From the NCBI GenBank assembly GCA_947184155.2, contig CAMXCT020002337.1:39900-103899 (forward strand): a stretch of 64,000 bases of DNA, read 5' to 3'. The translations under genes and the position numbers were made by a program. Shown piece after piece: positions 40,521 to 52,912 of this stretch. Source of the stretch: Cladocopium goreaui (lineage: Eukaryota > Sar > Dinophyceae > Suessiales > Symbiodiniaceae). Each line of letters begins with the position of its first letter. Position 1 is the stretch's first letter. Below the pieces are notes generated by a model. That model was not told the origin of the DNA. It saw only the letters and a program-made list of their open reading frames with translations, and did not search any database.

Positions 40521-41400
40521 ATTCTACCCACATACCATCCATATTTTATCCATCTATTATTCTTAATTTAGCGTCCATATAACACATTCAATATCGATTT
40601 GCGATCAACGTGTTATCCATAAGTTATCCATGTTTTATCCATGTATAGTATCCATTCATTGTCCATTTATTATCCGTTTAATCATTGTTTATCCATTTGT
40701 TGTCAATTGTTTATTCATGTATTTGGCATTAATCATGCATTGGATTTAGCTATTATCAATCTATCATCCATTAATTATCCATTTACTACCCATATATCAC
40801 CACATATTGTCTTGTGCTCGTCCGTTTGTTATCGATGTACTAGCAATTTATTTTCCATGTATTTTCCATTCTGTCATCATTGTTTCATCCATATGCCATA
40901 CATATATCGTCCAATATTTTTTTTGCTTCCATATATTATCAGTTTCCTTCCATAAAGTTTCACATTTCCGTCCAAATGTCCAAATATTATCCATTGTTCA
41001 GCCATTATATCCAGCTATTATCCATTTGGCTTTATGCATTATCCATGTGCCATCCATGCTTTATCCATATAAGAATACTATCCCTTTTTTACCAATTGTT
41101 CATCCATGTGCTATCCATCGGAAATCCCTCCTCCAAGATGTTTAAAGTAGAAACAGGCAATACGAAATCCATTTATTTTTTTAATAAATTGAGTATCCAT
41201 TTATAATCCGTTCATTTCCTGAGTTTCCATTTATTTCCAGTTTACTCGCCAAATATTTTCCAAATTAAATCAAATATGTAGATATTATCAATTTAGTGTC
41301 CACGTATTTTCTTTATATTATCCATTTATCATCCACTCATTTTCCATGTGTTATCAACGTATTTTTTACAACTTATCCGTTTATTATCCATACAGCATCG
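40521..41400. repeat. Degenerate TTATCCAT repeat region
   Basis: TTATCCAT, TTGTCCAT and TTTTCCAT words recur every 10-20 bases across nearly 900 bases, with strong decay. Open frames here are Tyr/Ile/His/Pro-rich and follow the repeat. Confidence 0.7.
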
Positions 41401-42601
41401 GAAACGACGTACGGCATGGAAAACAACAAATGCAACAAGACTATGCGCAAAATCCTCCACAAATAAAATAAAGTGCGACGTTGATTATTGAACATGCGTG
41501 TATTATTGTAAAAATACATCTACATATATATATATATATCTCTCTCTCTCAAATATATATATATACATTTGTGTATATATGTTCCTTTTGCCCATTGCAT
41601 GCCTACGCAGAATCACACATGTGTGCCAACATGTGTCAAAAAACGAGCCTTCAAAACAAACCTTACAAAACCACAGTCTCCACTGAAACTTTGTTCCCTT
41701 AACTAAAGTTTGTTTCTTGCGCAAACAAACCTCAATTACTGAAGAACAAACCTCAATTAAGGAAACACATCGTAATTAAGGTTTGTAAACATAAATGCTA
41801 ATTAGTTAGTGCCTTTTTCAAAGGATAGGTATGTGTGCACGTCCACACATATTGACTTTTCAATTTCCAGGTCCACAACCGTATGCATGTATACACTCAA
41901 GTGTAAACAGGTATGCCAGTAGATATTCAACAATGTTCACGGTTAGATACTGTTGTAAAAGCACGCTTTTATTATATAAAAAACGTTTCATATCTATGTT
42001 CTGCTTGTATATTTCATTTCCTGCGTACACATGGTAGCGTTAAAAAAGCGTTTTTGTTTACACATGTATTTCTGCTTGCGTACATAAGACATATGTGTAA
42101 ATATTTTTTGGTGCTGGCCAGTGTTGGCAATGTGACTCTATGCTGGCGCAGCGATCAAACATCAAACTTTATACATTACCCAACGAATGAAAAATGTTAT
42201 TCCCTTGAAAATATTCATTTTTTCTACTTTTGAAGTTGCTGACTTGTTCGTGTTCACATGTTAGGTGGCAGCCTCATGACAATTGACCCAAGTGACAAAG
42301 GCTATTCACAACGGCAACAATGACAACACCATATTTCATGTCAGTTCAAGCTTTGAACAAAAACCAATGAAAACACACAAACGCAATACCAAATTTCATT
42401 TCAAAGGTTCATTTTTTGGTTTTTGGGTTCAAAGTTGTTCAATGTCACGTTTTCAAACCTGTGAAACACGTTGATGTTATCACGATGCTAGCACGAGTCA
42501 CTTTTGGCTCAAAATAGCTCAAAAAGTACTTTTTGAGATGCCCAAAAATCCCTACAAATTAATCTCCCCACAAGCTGGTCGCCATTCCGAAGTTTGTGAT
42601 G
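41401..42601. other. Right part of the 5.6-kb insertion
   Basis: Contains TATATA and TCTCTC runs (41524-41575), a segment with repeated ACAAACCTCAATTA words (41725-41790) and AT-rich unique DNA. A 106-codon forward frame (41913-42233) has no recognisable domain. Ends with the right terminal inverted repeat. Confidence 0.5.
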
Positions 42602-42835
42602 TACAGAAAAAATTCTCAACATGCAAGATAAAAAGCACATGTGTCAAGATATATATATATATATATAGATAAATAGATAGATAGATAGATAGATAGATAA
42701 ATACTGGTAAATGATAACAAGAATGCAATATGTAACACTTATTTTGTAGCATCTGGTGTACCAGCTAAAATCAAAGGAAGCGTAGAAGTCTGAAACTCCG
42801 CTTCACGAATTCTCAAACAATCGAAGAAGCTCAGC
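42602..42835. other. AT-rich spacer with GATA tract (M1, unit B, right of insertion)
   Basis: Equivalent of 6696-6929. Its sequence at the join (CAGAAAAAATTC) is closer to M2 than to M1 of unit A. Confidence 0.7.
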
Positions 42836-43606
42836 CATCACAATCATCACAATCACCACATCACCACATCACCGCATCACCGCCATTTGCACATCACCAC
42901 ATCAGCGCAATCACCACGACACCACGTCACATCACACCATCACCACATCACCCCATGACAACATCACAACATCACCACGCCATCACCACGCCATCACCAC
43001 ATCCCCACATCCCCACATCCCCACATCCCCACCTCACCACATCACCACATCACCACATCATCACCACATGGCCGTCACCGCAGCAGTTCCATCACCACCA
43101 TCTCCACATCACCACATCACCGCATCACCACACCACCACCATCACCACCGTCACCACCGTCGCCAAAATCACCACGTCACCACAGCATCTCCACATCGCC
43201 ACATCGCCGCATCCCCACACCCCCACATCCCCACATCCTCGCATCCCCACATCACCGCAGCAACCCATCACCACATCACCGCATCACCGCATCACCACAT
43301 CACTGAATCACCACATCACCACATCACCGCATCACCGCATCACCACATGCCCCCATCCCCACATCACATCCCCACATCACATCCCCACATCACACCCCAC
43401 ATCACATCCCCACATCACATCCCCACATCACACCCCACATCACACCCCACATCACACCCCACATCACACCCCACGTCACATCACCACATCACCACATCAC
43501 CACATCACCGCATCGCCACATCACCATATCACCACATCACATCATCACATCATCACATCAAATCGCATCACATCACATCACATCATCGCCACATCATCAC
43601 ATCACC
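42836..43606. repeat. CATCACCACATC minisatellite (M1, unit B)
   Basis: Equivalent of 6930-7705; the common linker follows to 43736. Confidence 0.95.
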
Positions 43607-43736
43607 ATGTTTGTGATTGCTGGATATTGCTGGTTGGTTGGTGGGCGCTGGAATTGTTTCGTTTAGGCGACGCTGGACGGTGAGGATCGCAGGAAACTTT
43701 TTGTTTTCTCGCACAAATTGGCTCCCGCTGGCGATG

Positions 43737-46303
43737 TGTGAAAGATGGTGTGTGACAAAGTTGTGTGTGAAAGATGGTGTGTGAAAGATGGTGTGAGTGA
43801 AAGATGGTGTACGAAAGATGGTGTGTGACAAAGTGGTGTGACAAAGTGGTCTTCCAGGTGGCTCTGTGTACTGCGCCTGCCACACGAAAGGCAGCCGCGG
43901 CCCAGCGGCGGCGATGCGCGCCGCAGCTCCTCCTGGAGTCTCTGTGTACTGCGCCTGCCACACGACAGCCAGCCGCGGCCCAGCGGCGGCCACGCGCGCC
44001 GCAGCTTGTCCTGGAGGCTCTGTGTACTGCGCCTGCCACGCGAAAGGCAGCCGCGGCCCAGCGATGAGTGGTGTGATAAGTGGGTGTGATGAGTGAGATG
44101 TGAGAAGTGGTGTAGTGATGAGTGGTGTGATGAGTGAGAAGTGATAAGTGGTGAGTGAGATGATGTGAAAAGTGGTGTAGGTGATAGGTGGTGTAGTGAT
44201 GAGGGGTGTGTGATAAGTGAGATGTGATAAGTGGTGTAGTTGTGCTGGGATGAGTGAGATGTGATAAGTGTTGCAGTGATGAGTGTTGTGTGATGAGGTG
44301 GGGACAGGCCGGGCGGACGCGGACGGGGACGCGGCAGCGGCGGGATCCAAGCATAAAACAAGAACCCCACACAGTGATGTGGGGAATAAGATTTTAAGAA
44401 AAGGAACATAATTTAAACGAGGCAAATTTTTTGCTATAACACACAAACATGGGTTTGAAACATTTACTATATAACACATGATTTTGGATTTCAATATTCA
44501 ATATATATATATATATATCTATATCTATATATATATATATATTCAATATATACACATATATATATGTGTAAACCATCTCATTTAACTTCTAATGTAAAAC
44601 AACACATAGTGAAAATAGACATTAAGTAACATATGATTTAGTAGTTGAAAATACATCACACCTCATGTTATTATTTAATATTGGATTCACCACATATTAA
44701 TGAAAACAGTATGCAATGCATAGTGTAAATCGTGCAAGGTGTAATGTATAATTCATAATGTAAAATGCATATTGTATCAAGTATGATGTACGCTGTATGA
44801 TGTATCATGCATCATATAAAATTATTGTGCAAATAAGCTTTGATATATCATGCATTTTATATAAACATATTTTACGAAGTAGTATTTAAGATGCAATGTA
44901 TCATGTATGTATAATTTTTAACCGTCTGCATAAAAAACAGTACAACGAGTAATCTTTAGTAAGTAACATGTAAGATATATGCATTTATTCAAAGGTATAT
45001 GTCTTTAATGTATAATGTGCCATGTAAAATACACAATTTATATGTACATGTTTTTTGTAGTATGTAATGTTCAGTATACAGAAAAGGTTCTCAACATGCA
45101 AGATAAAAAGCACATGTGTCAAGATATATATATATATAGATAAATAGATAGATAGATAGATAGATAGATAGACAGATAGATAGATAGATAAATACTGGTA
45201 AATGATAACAAGAATGCAATATGTAACACTTATTTTGTAGTATCTGGTGTACCAGCTAAAATCAAAGGAAGCGTAGAAGTCTGAAACTCTGCTTCACGAA
45301 TTCTCAAACAATCGAAGAAGCTCAGCCATCACAATCATCACAATCACCACATCACCACATCACCGCATCACCGCCATTTGCACATCACCACATCAGCGCA
45401 ATCACCACGACACCACGTCACATCACACCATCACCACATCACCGCCACATCACCACATCACCCCATGACAACATCACAACATCACCACGCCATCACCACG
45501 CCATCACCACATCACCACATCCCCACATCCCCGCATCCCCACATCCCCACATCACCACATCACCACATCCCCACATCACCACATCACCACATCACCACAT
45601 CACCACATCACCACATCACCACATCACCACATGGCCGTCACCGCAGCAGTTCCATCACCACCATCACCACATCACCACATCACCGCATCACCACACCATC
45701 ACCATCACCATCACCACCGTCACCACCGTCGCCAAAATCACCACGTCACCACAGCATCCCCACATCGCCACATCGCCGCATCCCCACACCCCCACATCCC
45801 CACATCCTCGCATCCCCACATCACCGCAGCAACCCATCACCACATCACCGCATCACCGCATCACCACATCACTGAATCACCACATCACCACATCACCGCA
45901 TCACCGCATCACCACATGCCCCCATCCCCACATCACATCCCCACATCACATCCCCACATCACACCCCACATCACATCCCCACATCACATCCCCACATCAC
46001 ACCCCACATCACACCCCACATCACACCCCACATCACACCCCACGTCACATCACCACATCACCACATCACCACATCACCGCATCGCCACATCACCATATCA
46101 CCACATCACATCATCACATCATCACATCAAATCGCATCACATCACATCACATCATCGCCACATCATCACATCACCATGTTTGTGATTGCTGGATATTGCT
46201 GGTTGGTTGGTGGGCGCTGGAATTGTTTCGTTTAGGCGACGCTGGACGGTGAGGATCGCAGGAAACTTTTTGTTTTCTCGCACAAATTGGCTCCCGCTGG
46301 CGA
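43737..46303. repeat. Module M2 (unit B)
   Basis: Second internal copy in unit B: partial GAAAGATGG array, 78-bp repeat (43859-44072), TGATGAGTG array, AT-rich DNA with the uninterrupted insertion site near 44869, GATA tract (45145-45190), CATCACCAC array (45327-46176) and linker. Confidence 0.9.
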
Positions 46304-46839
46304 TGTGAGGAAATTGTTTGTGCGACGGGTGCCGCTTTCTTTCGTTTTGCGCTCGAGCGGTCCCCATTATCAGCACTGTGCGGAGGTGATCTTTGAAGGA
46401 TTGAATGCGCTGTGCCAGTGTGTTTAATTAGTGACCCGAGCTTGCATTTTGCACTGGAATGGCTAAACTTCCGTCACCCGGCTTGCCCAGGCTTTGCTGG
46501 TATATGATATTTGATATATCACATAGAATGTATTTTTAAATATAGATGATATGTATTAATTATATAACAAATAGATTAGACAGTAGAAACACAGTAGTTC
46601 AATATATATATATATTACTGTATTTGATATTATTTCAATTTATATTAAAAAACTAAATCTAGTAATTTGACAAAATTTAATAACCATATATGGTATATAA
46701 CTTAATGCATATATATATATGTGTATACATGTATATATATACAGATGCAGTACTTTATTTTACATGACCTTGAAATCATAACACGTAAAACATCGAGAAC
46801 ATGTGCAGCCCAAGTGAAATTTATAAAACATTGTAAAAC
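46304..46839. other. Unique AT-rich spacer (unit B)
   Basis: Equivalent of 10386-10926, with shorter TATATA tracts. No gene. Confidence 0.6.
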
Positions 46840-47574
46840 GTGAAAGCACCATGTGCAATCCCAGCGCGGTTCACATCTCGCTGTCCAATTGCCGGACTGC
46901 AGGAGTGCTGCAGTGTGAAGGAGCTCACAGAGTGGGCTCAGAGGGAGAAACTCGGCTCTCGGTTCCAGTCAGGCCTTGAGGAGGTGGTGAAACAAGGTGG
47001 ACTTCGACGCGTCAACGACGCATTTTTGCTGGCGTTGGGCATTCAGTTGCCACCCATGCGAAAAAAGATACTTGGGGCCATCAAGCGGAAACTGATTGGT
47101 AGCAGAACAGTGCGCTTCGGGGAAGTGCTGCAGTATGAGCCAATGTTGAAGAACAAACCAAGATTCAGCAAATGCCCCTGGGTGGACCTGGATGAAATAG
47201 AGGTCCGGAATGACAAAATGACCTTGAAGGCGGCCATCACGACCTGGCGTTTTTGCGCCACTGGCCTGGATGGTCAAGAAGAGACAGCGCTGAAGGAAAA
47301 TGCCTTTAACGCTTGGAAACCCAAGCCGAAGGCCGGGAACTGCGTTCTGGGGCGGATTCTCTGGATTCATCTCTTGATTCATGGGATTCTTCACGATTTT
47401 TCATCTCCTGCTTCGCGGGACATGTTTGATGCAGCTTCAATACACCGATCATGGCCGTACATGCAGGCCATTCAAGTGTGCGATGAAATGTTGCGAGTGC
47501 CATACCGCTGTAGTCATGAATTCTCTTGGAGTTTCAACAACGCGTCCAGTTTCATGCACCCAATGACCCAATGA
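46840..47574 (+). CDS. Conserved uncharacterised open frame, possible host exon (unit B)
   Basis: Second copy of the frame at 10927-11661, same length, one amino acid change (Ala to Ser in LGARFQ) and four silent changes that I can find. The excess of silent changes fits coding constraint, although the number is small. No ATG at the start, so a spliced exon is possible. Confidence 0.45.
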   Translation: MKAPCAIPARFTSRCPIAGLQECCSVKELTEWAQREKLGSRFQSGLEEVVKQGGLRRVNDAFLLALGIQLPPMRKKILGAIKRKLIGSRTVRFGEVLQYEPMLKNKPRFSKCPWVDLDEIEVRNDKMTLKAAITTWRFCATGLDGQEETALKENAFNAWKPKPKAGNCVLGRILWIHLLIHGILHDFSSPASRDMFDAASIHRSWPYMQAIQVCDEMLRVPYRCSHEFSWSFNNASSFMHPMTQ

Positions 47575-48369
47575 CAAGACCAAGATGATAGTGACATCAC
47601 AAAATATCACAGTGCTGTCAGGGCATCTGCGAGATCCTCCAGGACTCAGACCTGGGAAGGGACATTTCTTAGACTGAGATTCTGCGTTCAATTTTTTTTT
47701 GACAGGACATGCTGGAGGGGCTCGGAGTAGTGGCCTCGGTTTGGATGGTTTTCCCACCAAATGTTCATGTCGACATATTTCTAGAATTTTCATTTTCGAA
47801 TTTTGCTGACCCGCCGGTGCTTATATTTTCCGCACACCACATTGCTCTTCCGATGACTTGCGACTTGCAGCAGCTTTCCGTTTGCGAGGCTTTCTTCGTT
47901 TCAACGCCTTGCTGCTGCAGGCTTGATCTGGGATCGGTGTCTACGAGCAGAAAATGGGAACAGAAATCTGTGGCGAACACAACACAATATAGAAAGATAT
48001 AGAAATATATAGACATAATTAAAAAATATATATAGACATAAATATAAATATATATAAATATATAGAAATATATAGAATTATATAGACATATATAAATAGA
48101 AATATATAGAAATATATAGGAATATATAATAGAAATATAAAAATTACAAAGATTTTAAAAGTACAATGTCGATAGTGTAGAGACAAGGGTAATGTTCCCT
48201 ACGCAGATTCATTAAGAAGTTGTGTGGATGATTTTGCTTGGTGACTTCAAATCTCTATGCAGGGAGAAGCCTCTGGAGTGAAGTGCTCTGAGGCACCGGC
48301 AGCGATGCAGTGTAACCAACAGATAAACACCCCGCAGTTTATGGGATAATATCCGAGGTGACCGTTCAT
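47575..48369. other. Unique spacer with ATATAGA minisatellite (unit B)
   Basis: Equivalent of 11662-12452. The ATATAGA array lies at 47985-48140. At 48369/48370 the sequence passes directly to the equivalent of 15334. Confidence 0.65.
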
Positions 48370-49572
48370 AACTGGACTTGTCATTAAAGTCAACTGTACC
48401 ACATAGTCCTGGGGACGGTATTTGAGTTTGAACTATTCATTAATATCTTTTGTCAGCATGGCAAACGTTTGAAGACGTTTGATCGTTCGAACCTCAGGAA
48501 TGCAGCAACTGCCAATGTGAATGGGAGGAAGCGTCCAAAGCTGGCGTGACTTCTATGCAGTGGTTGGGACGGTGCAGTCCTGAGACTCGGTTTAATGGTG
48601 AGACAAGATTCCGTCAAGACCAGTGCCCAGATTGTAGGCTTGTGTTCTAAAGCTGTGACACAAGATTGAGAAGCACCATGAAGCACCAGCCACGACATCC
48701 TGCTCATGGTGATATTGGATGACACCGGTACACGCTGCGGAAACCTCCTGCAGCGTATCGATTTACTGACTTGAGTGCAAATGCCGAGTTTGAAAGTTCA
48801 ACCATATGTATCTATATGTCATAAATGGTCACAGTAACGACTACTGTACATGGTCATAAGTCATGAAGCATTAAAATACGTCATCGGCCGGCCATTTTCT
48901 GGGACACCTATTACTTGAAAATCCAGTATACTCCGATTTGTTGTGACTGAGCTCGGCAAAGCCAGACGAAATTCTTCTCAGTATGACTCCGACCGGTTGT
49001 CGACGAGAAGAAATAGGGTCTGTGAACTGGGAATCCATGCAGCAGAGAAAAAGTTAACGTGCCATAGGTGATGAAGAGGGAAAGAGTCATCATGGATTCC
49101 GGGGTGGAATTACAGGTTCTCGTGATCATTGTTCGATTTTTGCCAAGAGGAGGGGAATACCACATGATTGTACAAATGTATGTATATGATTGTATATGTA
49201 TCCAGGTCAAACGTTACTTCGGGGCTCAATTCGCAATGTTTGCCACACCGGGATGGGTGAATTGGTCTTCCAACCCGAAATCCAGAGTCAGAATTGAATT
49301 GTTCTTCCCTTGTCAGGCGAAGTTTTAGAGTTTGAGGTTTGTGGCTGGGGCTTCGGTTTATTAAACCGGTTTAATTTAAAATCAATGCTGGAGATGATTC
49401 CCCATGGGCCACAGAATCATGATGTTCAAGCATCCAAATAATGACAGTACTGTAGTTATAACAATAATAGTAAATTTGTAATTACATATAAGTACTAGTA
49501 ATGATAACGATGGTAGCAACAATATTCATCACAATGATACTACTCCTACTTAAAACACGTGCAACAATGTTC
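48370..49572. other. Unique 5' flank of the retrotransposon (unit B)
   Basis: Equivalent of 15334-16536, almost unchanged. No gene recognised. Confidence 0.6.
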
Positions 49573-49577
49573 ATGAC

Positions 49578-49712
49578 TGTACAAACTCCTCCAGTAAAAC
49601 CCAGGTTCCATGTACACCATGTGACTACCTTGAAGCGTTGGTTCAAAAGGACTAGCAGCTTAACGGTTAGTTGTTGTATTTACCCCATTCTTGGCTGACC
49701 TGGTAAAATACA
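49578..49712 (+). repeat. 5' LTR (unit B), 135 bp
   Basis: As the 5' LTR of unit A with one further change (TACACCATG for TACATCATG). Followed by the same GGTTATCAGCC primer-binding candidate at 49713. Confidence 0.92.
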
Positions 49713-49743
49713 GGTTATCAGCCGTAGTCTCTACTACTGTGCC

Positions 49744-49872
49744 ATGGGGACCCCATCAGACCTTCCGCTCGCCATCCCAGGGTCAGGTCCACCCGTTGCT
49801 GTGCCAAACACAGCCGGAGAAGACTCCGAGCCCATGGATGAAGATGTCATCTATCAACCGGTTGTTGCATAA
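49744..49872 (+). CDS. Short leader open frame (unit B)
   Basis: A 42-codon frame from ATG to TAA starting 31 bases after the 5' LTR, with a Pro-rich start and an acidic end (AGEDSEPMDEDVIYQP). The ATG sits in about 12 bases present in B but not in A, so the A copy lacks this start. It could be a leader peptide or a remnant of the Gag N-terminus cut off by the repeats that follow. Confidence 0.3.
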   Translation: MGTPSDLPLAIPGSGPPVAVPNTAGEDSEPMDEDVIYQPVVA

Positions 49873-50084
49873 TGTTTGCACCCGATTAAAGAGATGGTAC
49901 TTTTATGTACTATTGTGAGAAATTTCTTGCTCCTAATTCAGTCACATGCTAATTGTTGGGGGGGGGGCCTCTATTGTGAGATTTTTCCATTTTTTTTTTC
50001 AATTTTGATTTTTTCCAAATGCTTTAACTTTATTTTTTTAAAAAACTATTTTTTCTATTTCTGTTTATTTTTAATTCTATTTTA

Positions 50085-51195
50085 GATGCCTTATCAAACC
50101 CTTATTAAAAAAACAGCATCCAGACAATTTTTCAAGGGGGTACCTCATGAGTGGCTCAGTTACTCAATAATATAATTGTTTGGATGGTACTCTTTTGTGA
50201 GCACCAACTTTTGGGAGTGAAAAAAAGCAAAACCCTTTCTCCACCTTTCTTTGGGTAAAGCTGGTCCTTTCACTTTAGAAAGCCAAATTTGTGTTAAAAC
50301 TTTAAAACGCAAGGTTTCCCAAATAATTAGATGCCTTATTAAACCCTTATTAAAAAACAGCATCCAGACAATTTTTCAAGGGGGTACCTCATGAGTGGCT
50401 CAGTTACTCAATAATATAATTGTTTGGATGGTACTCTTTTGTGAGCACCAGCTTTTGGGAGTGAAAAAAACGCAAAACCCTTTCTCCACCTTTCTTTGGG
50501 TAAAGCTGGCCCCTTTACTGTAGAAAGCCATATTTGTGTTAAAGCTTTAAAATGCAAGGTTCCCCAAATAATTAGATGCCTTATTAAATAAACCCTTATT
50601 AAAAAACAGCACCCAGACAATTTTTCAAAGGTGTACCTCATGAGTGGCTCAGTTACTCAATAACATAATTGTTTGGATGGTACTCTATTGTGAGCACCAA
50701 CTTTTGGGAGTGAAAAAAAGCAAAACCCTTTCTCCACCTTTCTTTGCGTAAAGCTGGTCCCTTTACTTTAGAAAGCCATATTTGTGTTAAAACTTTAAAA
50801 TGCAAGGTTCCCCAAATAATTAGATGCCTTATTAAACCCTTATTAAAAAACAGCATCCAGACAATTTTTCAAAGGGGTACCTCATGAATGGCTCAGTTAC
50901 TGAATAGTATAATTGTTTGGATGGTACTCTATTGTGAGCACCAACTTTTTGGAGTGAAAAAAAGCAAAACCCTTTCTCCACCTTTCTTTGGGTAAAGCTG
51001 GTCCTTTCACTTTAGAAAGCCAAATTTGTGTTAAAACTTTAAAACGCAAGGTTTCCCAAATAATTAGATGCCTTATTAAACCCTTATTAAAAAACAGCAC
51101 CCAGACAATTTTTCAAAGGTGTACCTCATGAGTGGCTCAGTTACTCAATAATATAATTGTTTGGATGGTACTCTATTGTGAGCCCCAACTTTTTT
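50085..51195 (+). repeat. 245-bp tandem repeats in the element leader (unit B)
   Basis: About 4.5 copies matching 17025-18135, with small indels (e.g. AAATAAACCC near 50587). Confidence 0.95.
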
Positions 51196-51204
51196 TAGTG
51201 AAAA

Positions 51205-51690
51205 AATTGAAAGTAAATTAAAAGTAAATTGAAATCAATTGAAAGTAAATTGAAATCAATTGAAAGTAAATTGAAAGTAAATTAAAAGTAAATTGGAATC
51301 AATTGAAAGTAAATTAAAAGTAAATTGAAATCAATTGAAAGTAAATTGAAAGTAAATTTAAAGTAAATTGAAAGTAAATTAAAAGTAAATTGGAATCAAT
51401 TGAAAGTAAAATAAAAGTAAATTGAAATCAATTGAAAGTAACTTGAAAGTAAATTAAAAGTAAATTGAAATCAATTGAAAGTAAATTGAAAGTAAATTAA
51501 AAGTAAATTGAAATCAGTTGAAAGTAAATTGAAAGTAGATTAAAGTAAATTGAAATCAATTGAAATCAATTGAAAGTAAATTGAAAGTAAACTAAAAGTG
51601 AATTGAAATCAAGTGAAATCAACTGAAAGTAAATTTAAAGTGAATTGAAATCAATTGAAATCAATTGAAATCAATTGAAAGTAAATTGAA
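51205..51690 (+). repeat. AAAGTAAATTGAAATCAATTG satellite (unit B)
   Basis: As at 18140-18535 but about 90 bases longer. A frame begins in it and runs into the Gag coiled coil, with no support for translation starting there. Confidence 0.9.
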
Positions 51691-51862
51691 ATCCTTTCTT
51701 AAGTTGATTGACCAAAAAAATGTTGAGGGGGGGCAAAAAAAAGTGCGAGTTATAGAGTATCCTCAAATTGTTTTGGGGGGGGGCCTCACACTAATCAGAT
51801 GCAAACATTACTTCACATTCATACAACAGAACCTTTCCCAGATCACCAGTGGAAACACCATC

Positions 51863-52264
51863 CAGGTCATGAGGGAAGCTGAACAGAGGTATCTCGAGAT
51901 AATGCAGGGTGTAGTTGATTCAATCAGAAATGAGTGGTCAAACAAACTGGCAAAGGAGGAACGGGTGTATGAGCAAAGGTTGCAAGAGGTTGAAGTGAAA
52001 GCAACAGCGGCGTTAGCTGATGAAAGAAAGCGCGGTGGTGAATTCGAGGTCAGATGGAATCAGGCTCGTGCTACAGGTGATGCAAAGGTTGAAGAGTTCA
52101 AGGCAGAGGCAAATGCAAGGCATGATCAAAAGATCATTGAGGAGAGGCAACGCATCACAAAGGAATTCGAAGCCTCATACGCCCAAACGGTAGAACATGC
52201 TAGAAATGCCTACATTGCCGCGAAGAAACAATGCGAAGAACAAGCTGCCATAGAGCAAGCCTGA
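51863..52264 (+). CDS. Gag N-terminal coiled-coil segment (unit B)
   Basis: The coding-like part of an open frame that starts upstream at 51665 in satellite sequence. Same Glu/Lys/Ala-rich heptad-like region as 18710-19102, ending at TGA 52262-52264; here without the 8-base duplication seen in A. Confidence 0.65.
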   Translation, partial: QVMREAEQRYLEIMQGVVDSIRNEWSNKLAKEERVYEQRLQEVEVKATAALADERKRGGEFEVRWNQARATGDAKVEEFKAEANARHDQKIIEERQRITKEFEASYAQTVEHARNAYIAAKKQCEEQAAIEQA

Positions 52265-52306
52265 TACATTCAGATCAAAGCAGAGTTTGAAACATATAAG
52301 CGGGAA

Positions 52307-52693
52307 ATGTCGGAAAAGCTCAATGAAGCGGCACAAAACCTTAGCCTTCAGGACCTCGATGACTTGCTGAATCATATTGCCAAAGCACAGTCAGCTGTAG
52401 TTCCGAAAGCATCCGTCCAAAGCGCTCAGCCAGCCACCATCGCTGGTGTGCCGAACTTCAATATCAGCACTCCGAGAGCACCCGATGCATCCGCCAATAA
52501 AGCAGATGAAGAGCCGATCATGGAGATTAAGTCGCCCGGCGTGTTGGCGCAAGAGGCCAAGGCTAGAATGGACGAGCTGCTCAAAGGTAGCAGTACTCCT
52601 CTTGAGCCAGCTGGTGGTAACACCAAGCCTCAGTTGCCGATGCAGTCAGGGTTCATGACACCAACCGAGCCAATCAAGACTCCCCCAAATTAA
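52307..52693 (+). CDS. Gag middle segment, intact (unit B)
   Basis: A 128-codon frame, beginning SEKLNEAAQNLSLQDLDDL and continuing through an Ala/Pro-rich linker to PTEPIKTPPN. Continuous here, broken in unit A by two indels. Confidence 0.6.
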   Translation: MSEKLNEAAQNLSLQDLDDLLNHIAKAQSAVVPKASVQSAQPATIAGVPNFNISTPRAPDASANKADEEPIMEIKSPGVLAQEAKARMDELLKGSSTPLEPAGGNTKPQLPMQSGFMTPTEPIKTPPN

Positions 52694-52912
52694 ATGATTC
52701 CCCAAAGAGTGTTGGCAAACAACAACAAGCGATGGGAGCTTCAGATCTGATTGAATTGGTGAAAGCCTTAACCCAAAGGGATGAAAAGGATAAACCAAAG
52801 ACTGAATCATATGCCAGCTCCGGAATCATATAGAAATTGGAAAGATCACATACGGGATGAAGTGTGAAGCCGTTCTGATCGTCCAGACGAAGCATGGGCT
52901 TGGCTGAACGAG

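Larger units (their letters stand above)
37000..42601. mobile_element. Unit B-specific 5.6-kb insertion with short terminal inverted repeats
   Basis: Absent from the matching site in M1 of unit A (6695) and from both M2 modules. The left end TCACAAACTT (37000-37009) is the exact reverse complement of AAGTTTGTGA (42590-42599). Flanks fit a TA or TAC target duplication (TATAC on the left, GTACAG on the right; empty site CAGTATACAG). No frame longer than about 140 codons and no transposase motif. Contents include an inverted-arm foldback structure, several minisatellites and AT-rich DNA. It is best read as a non-autonomous DNA transposon or a composite of nested ones. Confidence 0.7.

Noticed and set aside
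41481..41724. Small frames in the right part of the 5.6-kb insertion as a transposase remnant
   Set aside because: They overlap TATATA and TCTCTC runs, and no catalytic motif of a transposase is visible.
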